Counted from the stretch's first letter, positions 13,760 to 24,399 are shown. The stretch: DNA of 64,000 nucleotides from Paludibaculum fermentans (GCF_015277775.1 NZ_CP063849.1:9005501-9069500); one strand, 5' to 3'. Numbers and translations are program-made. The notes: generated by a model from the letters alone, not told the origin.

Positions 13760-15967
13760 CTACTGACCAAGCAGCTTGGTGGCCCGGTCCAGCTCAGCCG
13801 CGAACGCCTCGATCGACGCGGAAGTCTTGACGATCTGCTCGTCGGCCTCTTGCCAATACCGCTCCTCAATCGCCTCCCGGATGCCCGGCAGCGTCTTCAC
13901 CCCGTAGCCTGTGTAGAAGCCCGGCGCGTAGATCTGGTGCTGGAACCACGGCCGCCGCGGCAGTCCCTCCGGCCGCGTCAGCTTGCGTTCGATCTGAAGC
14001 AGGATCGCGTCCAGCGCCTTGGCCTTGGGCTCCGGCAGCGCCTTCAGGTCGATCTTCGTGAACGCCTCGGTACTCAACTTGAGCTTGCTCACCGCGTTGT
14101 CCAGCGGAGCGAAGTTCAGGAACGGCACGGCGGACTTAGGCTCCGGCACGATGTATGTCTTGCGCGGATCGGCTGTGAGCTTCAACGAGCCGTTGCGGAT
14201 CAGCTCATTCTGCTTGTCCGTCTCGGCGCGCATATCGTCGGCCAGCTTCTTCACCTCGCCGGCATAGCGCGTGACGATCTTCGAGAAGTTGTCGAAGCGC
14301 AGCGGCAGGACGTCGGCATTCGCCAGGCGCAGGACAAAGCGCCCCCCAAGCTGGGCGGAGGCGAAGATGTACTGGAAGTCGGGGTCTTCGAACTTCACCA
14401 CGTGATCGTAGGTGTCGTAGTTGGAGTGGTAGCTGCCGGCGCCATTGCCCTCTCCGCCGAAGCCGATGTTCAGGCTGGCAATGCCGAGGTGGTCCACGAA
14501 GACGGTGTAGTCGGAGCCGGAGCCGAGGGCGCTGATGGGCAGGTCCCCGGGCGTCGGGTTGCCGGCAACGGCGCGCTGGGCCTTGGCGCGCTCCAGCGTG
14601 GAGACCTTGGTTTCGGGATCGGTAATGTCGCGGGCCGCCTGGGACGCGAGGGTCTCCAAGGTATGCGAACCGCCCACATGGACGAAGCCGCGCGAGGTGC
14701 CGTCCGAGTTCACATAGACGGCGGCGTGCTTCTTGAGTTCGTCGGCGTGGAACTCGGCCCATTCGGTGGAGCCGAGCAGGGCGGGCTCCTCACCATCCCA
14801 GGCGCAGAAGATGATCGTGCGCTTCGGCTTCCATCCGGTCTTGGCGAGTTCCGAGAGGGCGCGGGCCTCTTCCATGACGGTGACCATGCCGGTGAGGGGA
14901 TCGGAAGCTCCGAAGACCCAGCCGTCGTGGTGGTTGCCGCGGAGGATCCATTCGTCGGGCCGTTCGGCTCCGGTCATGCGGGCGATGACGTTGTGCGTGG
15001 GGGCGAGGTCCCAGTTGAATTCGAGCTTGAGGTGGACCTTGGTGGCTCCGGGCCCGATGTGATAGGTGAAGGGCAGCGCGCCGCGCCAGTCGGGCGGGGC
15101 GACGGGCCCGCCGAGCGCGCGCAGCAGCGGCTCCGCATCACCGTAGGAGATGGGCAGTACGGGGATCTTGGTGAGCGTGGCAGCCTGCTTGTAGGGGCCG
15201 CGCTTCAGGTCCTTGGTGGCGCCGACGCCGGGCGAAAGAGGGTCGCCGGGGTAAGTGGGCATGTCCATGACGCTGCCGCGCTGGGCGCTGTCCTTGGGCC
15301 GGAAGCCGCCCTTGGGATAGACGTCGCCGGCATAGTAGCCGTCGTCCCGTGGGTCCGAATAGATAATGCAGCCGATGGCGCCATGCTCGGCCGCGACCTT
15401 GGGCTTGATGCCGCGCCACGAAGCGCCGTAGCGGGCCAGGACGATCTTGCCCTTTACGTCGATCCCCATCTCGGCGAGCTTGTCGTAGTCGCCGGGCAGG
15501 CCATAGTTCACATAGACCAGGTCGCCGGTGACGTCGCCGTCGATCGAATAGGCGTGATAGGTGGGCAGGCCGCCGGCGGTGTTGGCCGTGCTCTCGTCGC
15601 CTTCGATGGGCGGCTCGCTGAGCTTGGCGGTGAACTTCTCGGGGGCGATCATCTCCAGGACGCGCGTCTTGGGGGTAGGGAAGAGCGGGTAGAACGTCTC
15701 GATCTGCGTGTCGTAGCCCCAGCTCTTGAATTGGGCGGCGATGAACTCGGCCACCTCGCGGCTGCCGGGCGAGCCGACATGGTGCGGCTTAGCGGACATG
15801 CGCTTGAGCCACTGCTGCAGGTTGGCGCGGCTCAGGTGGGAGTCGAACTGCTTTTCGAGCTCGAATTCGCGGCGCGCGTTCTCGGGTTGGAAGCCTGCCA
15901 ATGGTTTCTCCGGCGACTGCGCGGAGACCATGAGTGTAGACACAAAAAGGGCCAGTGCTCGTTTCAT
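13760..15967 (-). CDS. Exported M28 metallopeptidase, glutamate carboxypeptidase II-like
   Basis: 735 residues with a signal peptide (MKRALALFVSTLMVSAQ). Domain order follows GCPII/transferrin-receptor-like proteins: N-terminal segment, PA insert (about 125-300), di-zinc M28 catalytic domain and C-terminal helical dimerisation domain. Zinc-site residues are recognisable: His and Asp in NHHDGWVFGASDPLTG (near 345), the catalytic Glu pair in WDGEEPALLGS, Asp in VNSDGTSRG and His in SYHSNYDTYDH. It should remove C-terminal residues from peptides in the periplasm or outside the cell. Its leftward neighbour across the repeat region is convergent; the small secreted gene upstream is 97 nt away on the same strand. 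Confidence 0.93.
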   Translation of the reverse strand: MKRALALFVSTLMVSAQSPEKPLAGFQPENARREFELEKQFDSHLSRANLQQWLKRMSAKPHHVGSPGSREVAEFIAAQFKSWGYDTQIETFYPLFPTPKTRVLEMIAPEKFTAKLSEPPIEGDESTANTAGGLPTYHAYSIDGDVTGDLVYVNYGLPGDYDKLAEMGIDVKGKIVLARYGASWRGIKPKVAAEHGAIGCIIYSDPRDDGYYAGDVYPKGGFRPKDSAQRGSVMDMPTYPGDPLSPGVGATKDLKRGPYKQAATLTKIPVLPISYGDAEPLLRALGGPVAPPDWRGALPFTYHIGPGATKVHLKLEFNWDLAPTHNVIARMTGAERPDEWILRGNHHDGWVFGASDPLTGMVTVMEEARALSELAKTGWKPKRTIIFCAWDGEEPALLGSTEWAEFHADELKKHAAVYVNSDGTSRGFVHVGGSHTLETLASQAARDITDPETKVSTLERAKAQRAVAGNPTPGDLPISALGSGSDYTVFVDHLGIASLNIGFGGEGNGAGSYHSNYDTYDHVVKFEDPDFQYIFASAQLGGRFVLRLANADVLPLRFDNFSKIVTRYAGEVKKLADDMRAETDKQNELIRNGSLKLTADPRKTYIVPEPKSAVPFLNFAPLDNAVSKLKLSTEAFTKIDLKALPEPKAKALDAILLQIERKLTRPEGLPRRPWFQHQIYAPGFYTGYGVKTLPGIREAIEERYWQEADEQIVKTSASIEAFAAELDRATKLLGQ

Positions 15968-16064
15968 GGAGGTAATGGCTTAGATTATCGCTCCTTCGGG
16001 ACGCGCGTGTGCGGGCGAGGCTCTGGCTTCTCGCCCAGGTTCGGCCAACTCCACGCGGTGCACT

Positions 16065-16436
16065 CTATTTCTGGCGTTTGACGGAGAGCTTGGCGGTCTG
16101 GTGTTCGCCGTCGCGGTCGCGTTGGATCTCGCCGTTGAGCTCATCGCCGTTGAGGACGAGGGCGAACTTCATGATGCTCTCGCCGGCCGCCACTTCGAAG
16201 GTGAGCTTGCCGTCCTCCACCTTGCCCTTCTCGATGGGCATCTGCTGGCTGGCGTCGGGACCGGCCGTGCCGGTGAGCTTGTCTCCGTCCTGTTTGAGAA
16301 CGAGTAGGGCGGGGCGGGGTTCAGGCGAGTCGCCATTGACGGTGAAGGTTCCGGTCCAGGTGCCGGTGGCGTCGGCTGCCAGCAGGATGGCCGAGGCAGC
16401 AAAGAGGGCGAAGGTCAGGCTCAGGATTCGCTTCAT
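16065..16436 (-). CDS. Small secreted beta-rich protein
   Basis: 123 residues with a clear signal peptide (LSLTFALFAASAILLAADA). The mature part (GTWTGTFTVNGDS..., LVLKQDGDKLTGTAG) is a small antiparallel beta fold and resembles the product encoded at 57654-58007 (TGHWKAEVQIAG, FQQDGSKLTGTYTG), so the window has two paralogs. The 'DG.KLTGT' motif is widespread in acidobacterial secreted hypotheticals. The function is unknown; a lipocalin-like binding role is conceivable but not shown. Confidence 0.8.
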   Translation of the reverse strand: MKRILSLTFALFAASAILLAADATGTWTGTFTVNGDSPEPRPALLVLKQDGDKLTGTAGPDASQQMPIEKGKVEDGKLTFEVAAGESIMKFALVLNGDELNGEIQRDRDGEHQTAKLSVKRQK

Positions 16437-16677
16437 GGGAGCTCCTTAGCCACACAGTACGAGGCGGAACCGGCAATTGTTCGGCAGAACGTGAAAAGTT
16501 ACCCGTGCCGTATTGATTTCACAGCCAGCTTGGGCTTAGGTTGGAGACGAGCGCGAAGGGCGCCACCAGTCCGCGGGAAGGGCCGTGCCCACCTTCAGCA
16601 GGTTCCGTGTCGACTACGAACCTTCTTTCAGCCTGATTCGGGCGGACTCCAGGCACGACTTGAAAGGGAGTTCGTCC

Positions 16678-17895
16678 ATGAACACTACTGACCTGATGCC
16701 GCTGCCGGCTCGTCCGAGCCTGGCGCAATACCGGAAACAAGCCAAGGAGCTGCTCAAGAGCTACAAGGCTGGAGAGAGTGCCGCCGTAGAACGGGTCAAG
16801 CAGTTCCACCCGCGAGCCAAGGAGCTTAGCAGCGAAGAGTTTGTGCTGGCCGACGCGCAGTGGGCGCTGGCACGGCAGCACGGGTTTGAGAGCTGGCCGA
16901 AGTTCGTGAAGTGTGTGGAGGCGCTGCTCAAGGCGAGCTCGCCCGCCTCGCGCTTTGAGCAGGCCGTGGAGGCTGTGGTTGGAGGAGATCTCGGTGCCCT
17001 GCGGCGGCTGCTGGGCGAGGATCCGTCGCTGGTGAATGCTCGCTCGCCGCGCGTGCACGGGGCGATGCTGCTGCACTATGTGGGCGCCAACGGGGTGGAG
17101 AACTACCGGCAGAAGACTCCGCGCAATGCCGTGGAGATCGCCCGCGCGCTGCTGGATGCCGGGGCCGAGGTGGATGCCGAGTGCGGAGCGTATGGGAAGG
17201 ACACCGCTCTTGGCCTGGTCGCCACCAGCATCCATCCGCTGGCTGCGGGCGTGCAGCTCCCGTTGATGGAACTGCTGATTGAGCGGGGGGCCTCGCTGGA
17301 GGGCGCTCCGGGCGGGTGGACGATTGTCCCGGCTGCTCTGGCCAACGGGCGCAAGGCCGCGGCGGTCTATCTGGCGGAGCGGGGCGCCAGCCTGGACCTG
17401 GAAGGCGCCGCGGGTGTGGGCCGGCTGGATGTGGTGAGCGGATGCTTCGATGCGGAAGGCCGGCTCAAGCCAGGCGTGCCGGAGTCGAAGCTGCTGCGAG
17501 GGTTTCACTGGGCCTGCGAGTATGGCCGCGGGCGCGTGATCGAGTTTCTGCTGGACCGGCGGCCGGAGTTGGTGCGGGATGCCAGTACGGGGATGACGGG
17601 CCTGCACTGGGCGATTGTCGGCGGCGAATTGGAGGCGATGAAGACGTTGATCGCCCGGGGCGCTCCGCTGGAGGTGGAGAACCAGTATGGGGGCACCGCG
17701 CTGGGCCAGGCGCTTTGGTTCGCGATGACGGCAACGAACGGCATCGATTATCCAGCCACGGTTGAGGTGCTGCTGGCGGCGGGGTCGGAAATTGAGCAGG
17801 GCTCGCTGGGCTGGGTGACGCGCCAGGCGAGCGCCTCCCTGGCCACGCGGGAGCGCGTATCGGCCGCGCTCCGTCAATATGGGGCCGAGTCGTAA
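16678..17895 (+). CDS. Ankyrin-repeat protein
   Basis: 405 residues from ATG 16678, chosen because AAAGGGAG precedes it by about 7 nt; the frame remains open upstream to 16585. No signal peptide. Residues 10-80 form a helical N-terminal region (SLAQYRKQAKELLKSYKAGE) typical of a group of bacterial ankyrin proteins. Then ankyrin units follow, e.g. ALLDAGAEVDAECGAYGKDTAL, LLIERGASLEGAPGG, YLAERGASLDLEGAAGVG, TGLHWAIVGGELEAMKTLI and GAPLEVENQYGGTAL. It probably acts in protein-protein contacts in the cytoplasm. It ends 6 nt from the convergent amidase gene. Confidence 0.9.
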   Translation: MNTTDLMPLPARPSLAQYRKQAKELLKSYKAGESAAVERVKQFHPRAKELSSEEFVLADAQWALARQHGFESWPKFVKCVEALLKASSPASRFEQAVEAVVGGDLGALRRLLGEDPSLVNARSPRVHGAMLLHYVGANGVENYRQKTPRNAVEIARALLDAGAEVDAECGAYGKDTALGLVATSIHPLAAGVQLPLMELLIERGASLEGAPGGWTIVPAALANGRKAAAVYLAERGASLDLEGAAGVGRLDVVSGCFDAEGRLKPGVPESKLLRGFHWACEYGRGRVIEFLLDRRPELVRDASTGMTGLHWAIVGGELEAMKTLIARGAPLEVENQYGGTALGQALWFAMTATNGIDYPATVEVLLAAGSEIEQGSLGWVTRQASASLATRERVSAALRQYGAES

Positions 17896-17901
17896 TCCCG
17901 G

Positions 17902-19440
17902 CTAGTCGAAGATTCGGAACTGCGGCTGGGTCCGCGCTTTGGTCTCCTGCTCGAAGGCATAGGCCAGATTGATGAGCTGTTGATCGCGCCAGGCGGTGGA
18001 GAAGAACGACAGGCCCACGGGCAGTTCGTCGACCAGTCCCGCCGGGACGGTAACGTGTGGGTAGCCGGCTACAGCGGGCGGAGTGGAGCAGCCGCCCGTG
18101 TCGTAGTCGCCGTTCACCCAGTCGATGCACCAGGCGGGACCGTTGGTGAGCGTGACGATGGCGTCGAGCTTGAATTTGGCCAGCGCGGCGTCGATGCCTT
18201 CGTCGCGGCTCAGGCGCAGGCAGATGGCGCGGGCGTCAAGGTACTTCTTCTCGGTCAGCGGGCCCTTCTCCACGGACTGGAGCAGGATCTCCTGGCCGAA
18301 GTACGGCATCTCGCGGATGCGGTTCTTCTCGTTGAAGTCAATGAGGTCGCGCATCGAGCGCACGGGCCGCCCCTGGGGCTGGCGCGCGAGATAGGCATTG
18401 AGGTCCGTCTTGTACTCGTAGAGCAAGACCTCGAACTCCTCCGTGCCGGACTTGCCATGGGACGGCAGATCGGCCGGGTCGACGATTACGGCTCCGCAGC
18501 GTTTGAGGACCTCGATTTGCTTGTTGAGGAAGCTGTCCATCTTCTGGGTGCGCTCGAAGAACTTCCGGGCGATGCCGATGCGGGCTCCGTTGAGGGCTTC
18601 GGGCTGCAGGTCTTTGGCGAACTCCTTGCCGGCCATGATGCCCAGCAGAATCGCGGCGTCGCGCACGCTGCGGGCCATCGGGCCGGCGGTGTCCTGGCTG
18701 TGGGCAATGGGAATGATGCCGCTGCCGGGCAGCAGTCCGAGAGTGGGTTTGATGCCGACCAGGCCGTTGACGGAGGCGGGGCTGACGACGGAGCCATCGG
18801 TCTCGCTGCCGATGCCGGCGGCGCAGAGGTTGGCCGCGACCGCCGTTCCGGTGCCGCTACTGGAGCCCGAAGGAGTCCGGTTCAAGGCATAGGGATTGCG
18901 GGTCTGGCCGCCTCGTCCGCTCCAGCCGCTGCTGGAGTGGGTGGAGCGGAAGTTGGCCCATTCGCTGAGATTCGTCTTGCCCAGGATGAGGGCGCCGGCG
19001 GCCCGCAGGCGGGCGGCGATGGGTGCGTCCACGGGCGCATGCCAGCCATCGAGGGCGAGCGAGCCGGCGGTCGTCATCATGCGGTCGCCGGTGTCGATGT
19101 TGTCCTTGAGCACGATGGGCACCCCGTGCAGGACACTGCGCGGGCCGCGCTGGCGCCGTTCGTTGTCCAACTCGTCCGCCAGCTTAACCGCGTCCGGATT
19201 GTGCTCGATGATGGCGTTGAGTTTCCACTCCCCGCCGTCGAGGTCCTGGATGCGGTTGACGTACAGCTCCAACAACTGCCGGGAGGTCCAGCGTCTGGAG
19301 CGGAGACCGACCGCGAGCCCTTCGAAGCTGAGCTCCTCCAGTTCGAACGCGGTACGGCGGTAAGGAACGCGCGCACAGGATGCCAGGCCGAGGGCGGCGG
19401 CCGTGGCTCCGAGAAACTTCCTGCGATTCATGTGCGCCAT
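17902..19440 (-). CDS. Amidase-signature hydrolase with Tat-type signal
   Basis: 512 residues (an alternative start is the second Met, at 19431). The N-terminus NRRKFLGATAAALGLASCA combines a twin-arginine motif with a lipobox-like cysteine. The amidase signature is intact: catalytic Lys in VLKDNIDTGD, the cis-Ser region GSSSGTGTAVAANLCAAGIG and the nucleophile context GSETDGSVVSPAS. The family hydrolyses amides; the substrate is not predictable and it is not obviously GatA because no gatB/gatC is adjacent and it is exported. It is divergent from the aldo/keto reductase gene over a 41-bp intergenic space, so the two may share regulation. Confidence 0.92.
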   Translation of the reverse strand: MAHMNRRKFLGATAAALGLASCARVPYRRTAFELEELSFEGLAVGLRSRRWTSRQLLELYVNRIQDLDGGEWKLNAIIEHNPDAVKLADELDNERRQRGPRSVLHGVPIVLKDNIDTGDRMMTTAGSLALDGWHAPVDAPIAARLRAAGALILGKTNLSEWANFRSTHSSSGWSGRGGQTRNPYALNRTPSGSSSGTGTAVAANLCAAGIGSETDGSVVSPASVNGLVGIKPTLGLLPGSGIIPIAHSQDTAGPMARSVRDAAILLGIMAGKEFAKDLQPEALNGARIGIARKFFERTQKMDSFLNKQIEVLKRCGAVIVDPADLPSHGKSGTEEFEVLLYEYKTDLNAYLARQPQGRPVRSMRDLIDFNEKNRIREMPYFGQEILLQSVEKGPLTEKKYLDARAICLRLSRDEGIDAALAKFKLDAIVTLTNGPAWCIDWVNGDYDTGGCSTPPAVAGYPHVTVPAGLVDELPVGLSFFSTAWRDQQLINLAYAFEQETKARTQPQFRIFD

Positions 19441-19452
19441 TGTCCCATGACA

Positions 19453-19458
19453 TACAAT
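19453..19458 (+). promoter_or_regulatory. Possible -10 element (TACAAT) for the reductase gene
   Basis: TACAAT lies 23 bp before the reductase ATG, in the only non-coding space between the divergent genes. No good -35 is found 17 bp upstream, where the amidase start codon lies. Confidence 0.3.
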
Positions 19459-19481
19459 TCATTGGACGGAAGGAGGCTCAC

Positions 19482-20486
19482 ATGGCAGATAACACCCGGC
19501 GGCAGTTCTTTCAGGGCATGGCGGCCACGGCTGTCCTGGCTGAGGAAGTCCTGGCGCAAACCAGCAGCGCATCGGAGACCGGCGTGCCTACGCGGTTGTT
19601 GGGCAGGACGGGCGAACGCGTATCGATGCTCGGAGTGGGCGGCGCACACACGGGCCGCGACCGGGACGACAACGCCTGTGTGCGGCTGATCCAGACGGCA
19701 ATCGATGAAGGGATGACCTTCCTCGACAACGCCTGGGAGTACAACGGCGGGCGCAGCGAAGTGGTGATGGGCAAGGCGCTGGGCATGGACGGGTATCGCA
19801 AAAAGGCGTTCCTGATGACGAAGGTCTGCAGCCGCGAGTATGAGGGCGCGATGCAGCAGTTGGAAGAGAGCCTGAAGCGCCTGCAGACGGATCATATCGA
19901 CCTGTGGCAGTTCCACGAATGCAACTACCACAACGATCCGGACTGGGTGTTTGAGAAGGGCGGCATCCGCGCGGCGCTGGAAGCGAAGAAGCAGGGCAAG
20001 ATCCGGTTCATTGGCTTCACGGGTCATAAGGCGCCGGCGATTCACCGCAGGATGCTGTCGAAGGAGTTCGCCTGGGATACGGCGCAGATGCCGAACAACG
20101 TGCTGGACTCGCAGTTCCTCAGCTTTCGGGAGGAGGTGATGCCCATCTGCCTGCAGAAGAAGATGGGCATAGTCGGCATGAAGGGCTGCTGCGGAGATGG
20201 CCGGCCGATCAAGGCCGGGTTATTGACGGTGGAAGAGTGCTACCGCTATTGCCTGTCGCAGCCGGTCAGCGTGCAGGTGGTGGGGCTGTCGAATCTCGAA
20301 GAGTTGCAGACCGCGCTGAAGATCGCGCGGTCGTTCAAGCCGCTGACCGCGGCGGAGAAGGCCACGCTCTTAAGCAAGGTGAAGGACGTGCAGTTCGACG
20401 GACGGTATGAGCTGTTCAAAACGAGCAAGCGCTATGACAGCGCGTACCACCGCACGCAGCACGGCTTCGCGACGGAAGGCGTCTAA
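19482..20486 (+). CDS. Aldo/keto reductase with twin-arginine-type leader
   Basis: 334 residues from ATG 19482, selected because a perfect AAGGAGG (19470-19476) stands 5 nt upstream and the leader TRRQFFQGMAATAVLAEEVLA begins there. The AKR barrel shows the catalytic Asp and Tyr in FLDNAWEYNGG, Lys in FLMTKV and His in QFHE. It should reduce carbonyls with NAD(P)H; export by Tat would fit folding with cofactor in the cytoplasm, though the leader's hydrophobic core is short and export is uncertain. It converges on the thiamine-diphosphate enzyme gene with 8 nt between stops. Confidence 0.92.
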   Translation: MADNTRRQFFQGMAATAVLAEEVLAQTSSASETGVPTRLLGRTGERVSMLGVGGAHTGRDRDDNACVRLIQTAIDEGMTFLDNAWEYNGGRSEVVMGKALGMDGYRKKAFLMTKVCSREYEGAMQQLEESLKRLQTDHIDLWQFHECNYHNDPDWVFEKGGIRAALEAKKQGKIRFIGFTGHKAPAIHRRMLSKEFAWDTAQMPNNVLDSQFLSFREEVMPICLQKKMGIVGMKGCCGDGRPIKAGLLTVEECYRYCLSQPVSVQVVGLSNLEELQTALKIARSFKPLTAAEKATLLSKVKDVQFDGRYELFKTSKRYDSAYHRTQHGFATEGV

Positions 20487-20494
20487 GACCGCGT

Positions 20495-22039
20495 TTACTC
20501 CGGCGCCAGGACCGCTTCGATCAGGAACGGGCCGGGGCGCGACATCGCCGTACGGAAGTGCTGGATGAACTCGGGCGTCGAGGTGGCTCTTACGGACTCG
20601 ACGCCCATGGATTCTCCCAGCTTCCGCCAGTCGATGTCGGGCCGCGTCAGGTCCACGAGTTCGTCGGCACGCGGGCCGATGACCGTTGTGCCGGTGCGCT
20701 TCATCTCCACATCCAGGATGCGGTAGCGGCGATTCACGAAGATCACCGCGGTGACGTCGAGGCGCTCTCGGGCCATGGTCCAGAGGGCCTGCGGCGTGTA
20801 GAGGCCGCTGCCGTCCGCTTCCAGGGCGATGACCTTTCTGTCCGGGCACGCCAGGGCGGCGCCCGTGGCAACCGGCAGGCCCTGTCCGATGGAGCCTCCG
20901 GTGACGGGCAGTACGTCGTGGGCGGGCGCGTGGTTCAGGTGAAGCTGGACGGGTTCGCTGCTGGAGACCATCTCGTCGCAGAGGATGGCGTTGGCGGGCA
21001 GCAGGGCGGCGATGGCGGCTCCGATGGTGTCGGGTGTCAACGCTTCCGCGGTGGGCAGGTCCAATGCGGCAGCCCGCGGGAGTTCCACGCTCGGGCAGCC
21101 CGCGGCGAGAGCCTCCAGTGCCGCGGGACCGTCTTCGTTCTGCGCGGCCAGCGTGTGGAACTCGCAATCCTCCGGGGCCATGGTGCTGCGGCGGTTGGGG
21201 TAGCCGAAGAAGGACACGGGTGCTTCGGCTTCGACGAGGATGATCTGCTGGATGCCGCTGAGAAGCTCTTCGGCCGGTTCCGGGAAATACGGGATCCGAT
21301 GGGCGAAAGACCACGGTGCGCCGCGGGGGATGCGCCCGCAGTTGCGGTTTAGGAAGACGGGGACGCCGAGCCGGGCGGCAGCGGTGAGGCCGCGTTCCGA
21401 CAGGGCTGTGCCGCTGAGCAGCAGGGCCGCGCCGGGGGTCCTCAGTCGTGCGGCGATGGCCTGGATGTGGGCGGCGGGCGGAATGGGCCGGGCCGATGGT
21501 TGCACGACGGGGCCGGGTTCACCGGCGGGACTCCAGGAGTGATCCGCCGGGATGATGAAGCTGGCGACCTGGCCGGGCGGTCCGTAGCAGGCGAGGACAG
21601 CTTCGGAGGCAGTAAAGCCCATGTTTTCGGCGGAGTCGAGCGTCCGGACCCAACCGGAGACGGGACGGGCGAAGGCTTCGACGTCGGCGGTGAGGGGGGC
21701 GTCGTAGCGGAGGTGCTGGGTGGAGTGTTCGCCGACGATGTTGACGATGGGTGAGCGGGCCTTGCGGGCGTTGTGGAAGTTGGAGAGGCCGTTGGCGAGT
21801 CCTGGTCCGAGATGGAGCAGGGTGGCGGCGGGGCGGCCGGTCATGCGGGCGTAGCCGTCCGCCGCGCCGGAGCACACACCCTCCTGCAGGCAGAGGACGC
21901 CGCGCATGCCGGGGACCCGGTCGAGCGCGGCGACAAACTGCATTTCCGAGGTGCCTGGATTCATCAGGCAGAGGTCGATGCCGTTGGCTAGGAGGGTACG
22001 GAGAAGACTTTCAGCGCCGTTCATGGGGAGAATTCCCAT
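20495..22039 (-). CDS. Acetolactate synthase-like thiamine-diphosphate enzyme
   Basis: 514 residues with the three-domain arrangement of the family. The catalytic glutamate sits in CLQEGVCSGAADGYARMTGRPA near residue 53; the ThDP/Mg site is ALEADGSGLYTPQALWTMARE followed by VIFVNRRYRILDVE. It belongs to the 'acetolactate synthase large subunit-like' / benzoylformate decarboxylase-type group rather than being clearly IlvB, and there is no small subunit gene or isoleucine-valine operon nearby, so the substrate is open. An alternative start is the internal Met of MNGAESLL. A strong hairpin lies upstream at 22091-22123. Confidence 0.88.
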   Translation of the reverse strand: MGILPMNGAESLLRTLLANGIDLCLMNPGTSEMQFVAALDRVPGMRGVLCLQEGVCSGAADGYARMTGRPAATLLHLGPGLANGLSNFHNARKARSPIVNIVGEHSTQHLRYDAPLTADVEAFARPVSGWVRTLDSAENMGFTASEAVLACYGPPGQVASFIIPADHSWSPAGEPGPVVQPSARPIPPAAHIQAIAARLRTPGAALLLSGTALSERGLTAAARLGVPVFLNRNCGRIPRGAPWSFAHRIPYFPEPAEELLSGIQQIILVEAEAPVSFFGYPNRRSTMAPEDCEFHTLAAQNEDGPAALEALAAGCPSVELPRAAALDLPTAEALTPDTIGAAIAALLPANAILCDEMVSSSEPVQLHLNHAPAHDVLPVTGGSIGQGLPVATGAALACPDRKVIALEADGSGLYTPQALWTMARERLDVTAVIFVNRRYRILDVEMKRTGTTVIGPRADELVDLTRPDIDWRKLGESMGVESVRATSTPEFIQHFRTAMSRPGPFLIEAVLAPE

Positions 22040-22090
22040 GAAAGCACATCGAGGCTGATGGGGTGGTGAATGAGACGATCCAGAATGAGT

Positions 22091-22123
22091 ACGGCGCGCA
22101 CCCCGAGTGGGGCAGCGCGCCGT
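22091..22123 (-). terminator. Strong GC-rich hairpin, factor-independent terminator candidate
   Basis: ACGGCGCGC (22091-22099) pairs perfectly with GCGCGCCGT (22115-22123), and CCCC/GGGG extend the inner stem around GAGT. It lies 28 nt beyond the stop of the minus-strand 22151 gene and before the next minus-strand gene. A U-tract is missing on the minus strand, so efficiency is uncertain. Confidence 0.5.
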
Positions 22124-22150
22124 GTTAGGCCAAGGTTTGGGCCGAAGCTG

Positions 22151-22363
22151 TTAGGCTTTGCCGCCCTCAGTATCTGAATCGCTGTCGTCGAAATCCGAAA
22201 CGAGAACTGGTCCGTGCAGGAGAGGGATCTCCTCTTCCAACGGGCTCGGCTTGTCAGTGTCCTCCTTGCGTTGGAGGCGCTTGGCCGCCTTGTCGCGCTG
22301 CTTTTCAGCGCGGGCTTGTTCTTTTTGCCGTTTCGTAAATGTCGTTCGCGATCTTTGAGCCAA
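22151..22363 (-). CDS. Small charged hypothetical protein
   Basis: 70 residues with a strongly basic N-terminal half (RTTFTKRQKEQARAEKQRDK) and an acidic C-terminus (SDFDDSDSDTEGG). The opening is that of a short nucleic-acid- or ribosome-associated protein. It follows the RRM gene by 30 nt on the same strand and the two probably form an operon; I believe this pairing recurs in acidobacteria. The function is unknown. Confidence 0.75.
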   Translation of the reverse strand: MAQRSRTTFTKRQKEQARAEKQRDKAAKRLQRKEDTDKPSPLEEEIPLLHGPVLVSDFDDSDSDTEGGKA

Positions 22364-22393
22364 AGGGGACTCCCTTTCTAATTAGATTGAGAA

Positions 22394-22699
22394 CTACCAG
22401 CGGGGTTCGCGACGCTGACGGTAGCCGCCGCCGCCACCACCGCCGCCGCTGTTGGTCTTCGGACGGGCTTCATTGACGTTCAGGGCGCGACCGCCCATGT
22501 TGTAACCGTTCAAGGCGTCGATGGCGCGATCGGCTTCACCCGAATCGCTCATTTCCACAAAGGCGAAGCCGCGGGAGCGGCCAGTCTCACGATCGGTGAC
22601 GATGCTGACGCGGTCGACGTTGCCGTACGACGAAAACAGGGTGCGAATGGACTCTTCGGAAGCGCCGAAATCCAGGTTACCGACGAAAATATTCTTCAA
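22394..22699 (-). CDS. RRM-type RNA-binding protein (glycine-rich tail)
   Basis: 101 residues from a TTG start at 22699. The start is set by AAGGAG (minus strand, 22710-22705) exactly 5 nt upstream and by the RNP2 motif IFVGNL immediately after it; an upstream extension of the frame has no such support. RNP1 is RGFAFVEM. The tail is a glycine run followed by RQRREPRW, as in cyanobacterial and acidobacterial cold-inducible RNA-binding proteins. It is expected to bind single-stranded RNA and influence mRNA folding or stability. Confidence 0.93.
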   Translation of the reverse strand: MKNIFVGNLDFGASEESIRTLFSSYGNVDRVSIVTDRETGRSRGFAFVEMSDSGEADRAIDALNGYNMGGRALNVNEARPKTNSGGGGGGGGYRQRREPRW

Positions 22700-22878
22700 G
22701 TTAACTCCTTGCAGTCGACTAGTTGAAGGCGGGCTCGACGGGGCGGGACGGATCTCGGCCGGTTCTGCGGCACAATCAAGTAGCAATCTCAGTATAACAG
22801 GTTCCTCTCCGCTGACCTTTTGGGGTGCACCGTGCCGGAGCACTCAATTTGCCCTCTCCGGGGGGCGAAGATCGGCAC

Positions 22879-22909
22879 AAAAAACGCCGGCCCCACGAGG
22901 AGGCCGGCG
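22879..22909 (-). terminator. Intrinsic terminator of the htrA-type gene
   Basis: On the minus strand CGCCGGCC pairs with GGCCGGCG (22909-22902 with 22892-22885) around a 9-nt loop, followed by a run of six U (22884-22879). It starts 24 nt after the protease stop codon. Confidence 0.85.
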
Positions 22910-22932
22910 GGAGGAGATTCACGAGTCTTCGG

Positions 22933-24399
<1,467 letters not shown>

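Noticed and set aside
13286-16081. Plus-strand open frame of about 930 codons
   Set aside because: It is antisense to the well-supported M28 peptidase; its composition follows from the codon bias of the opposite strand.
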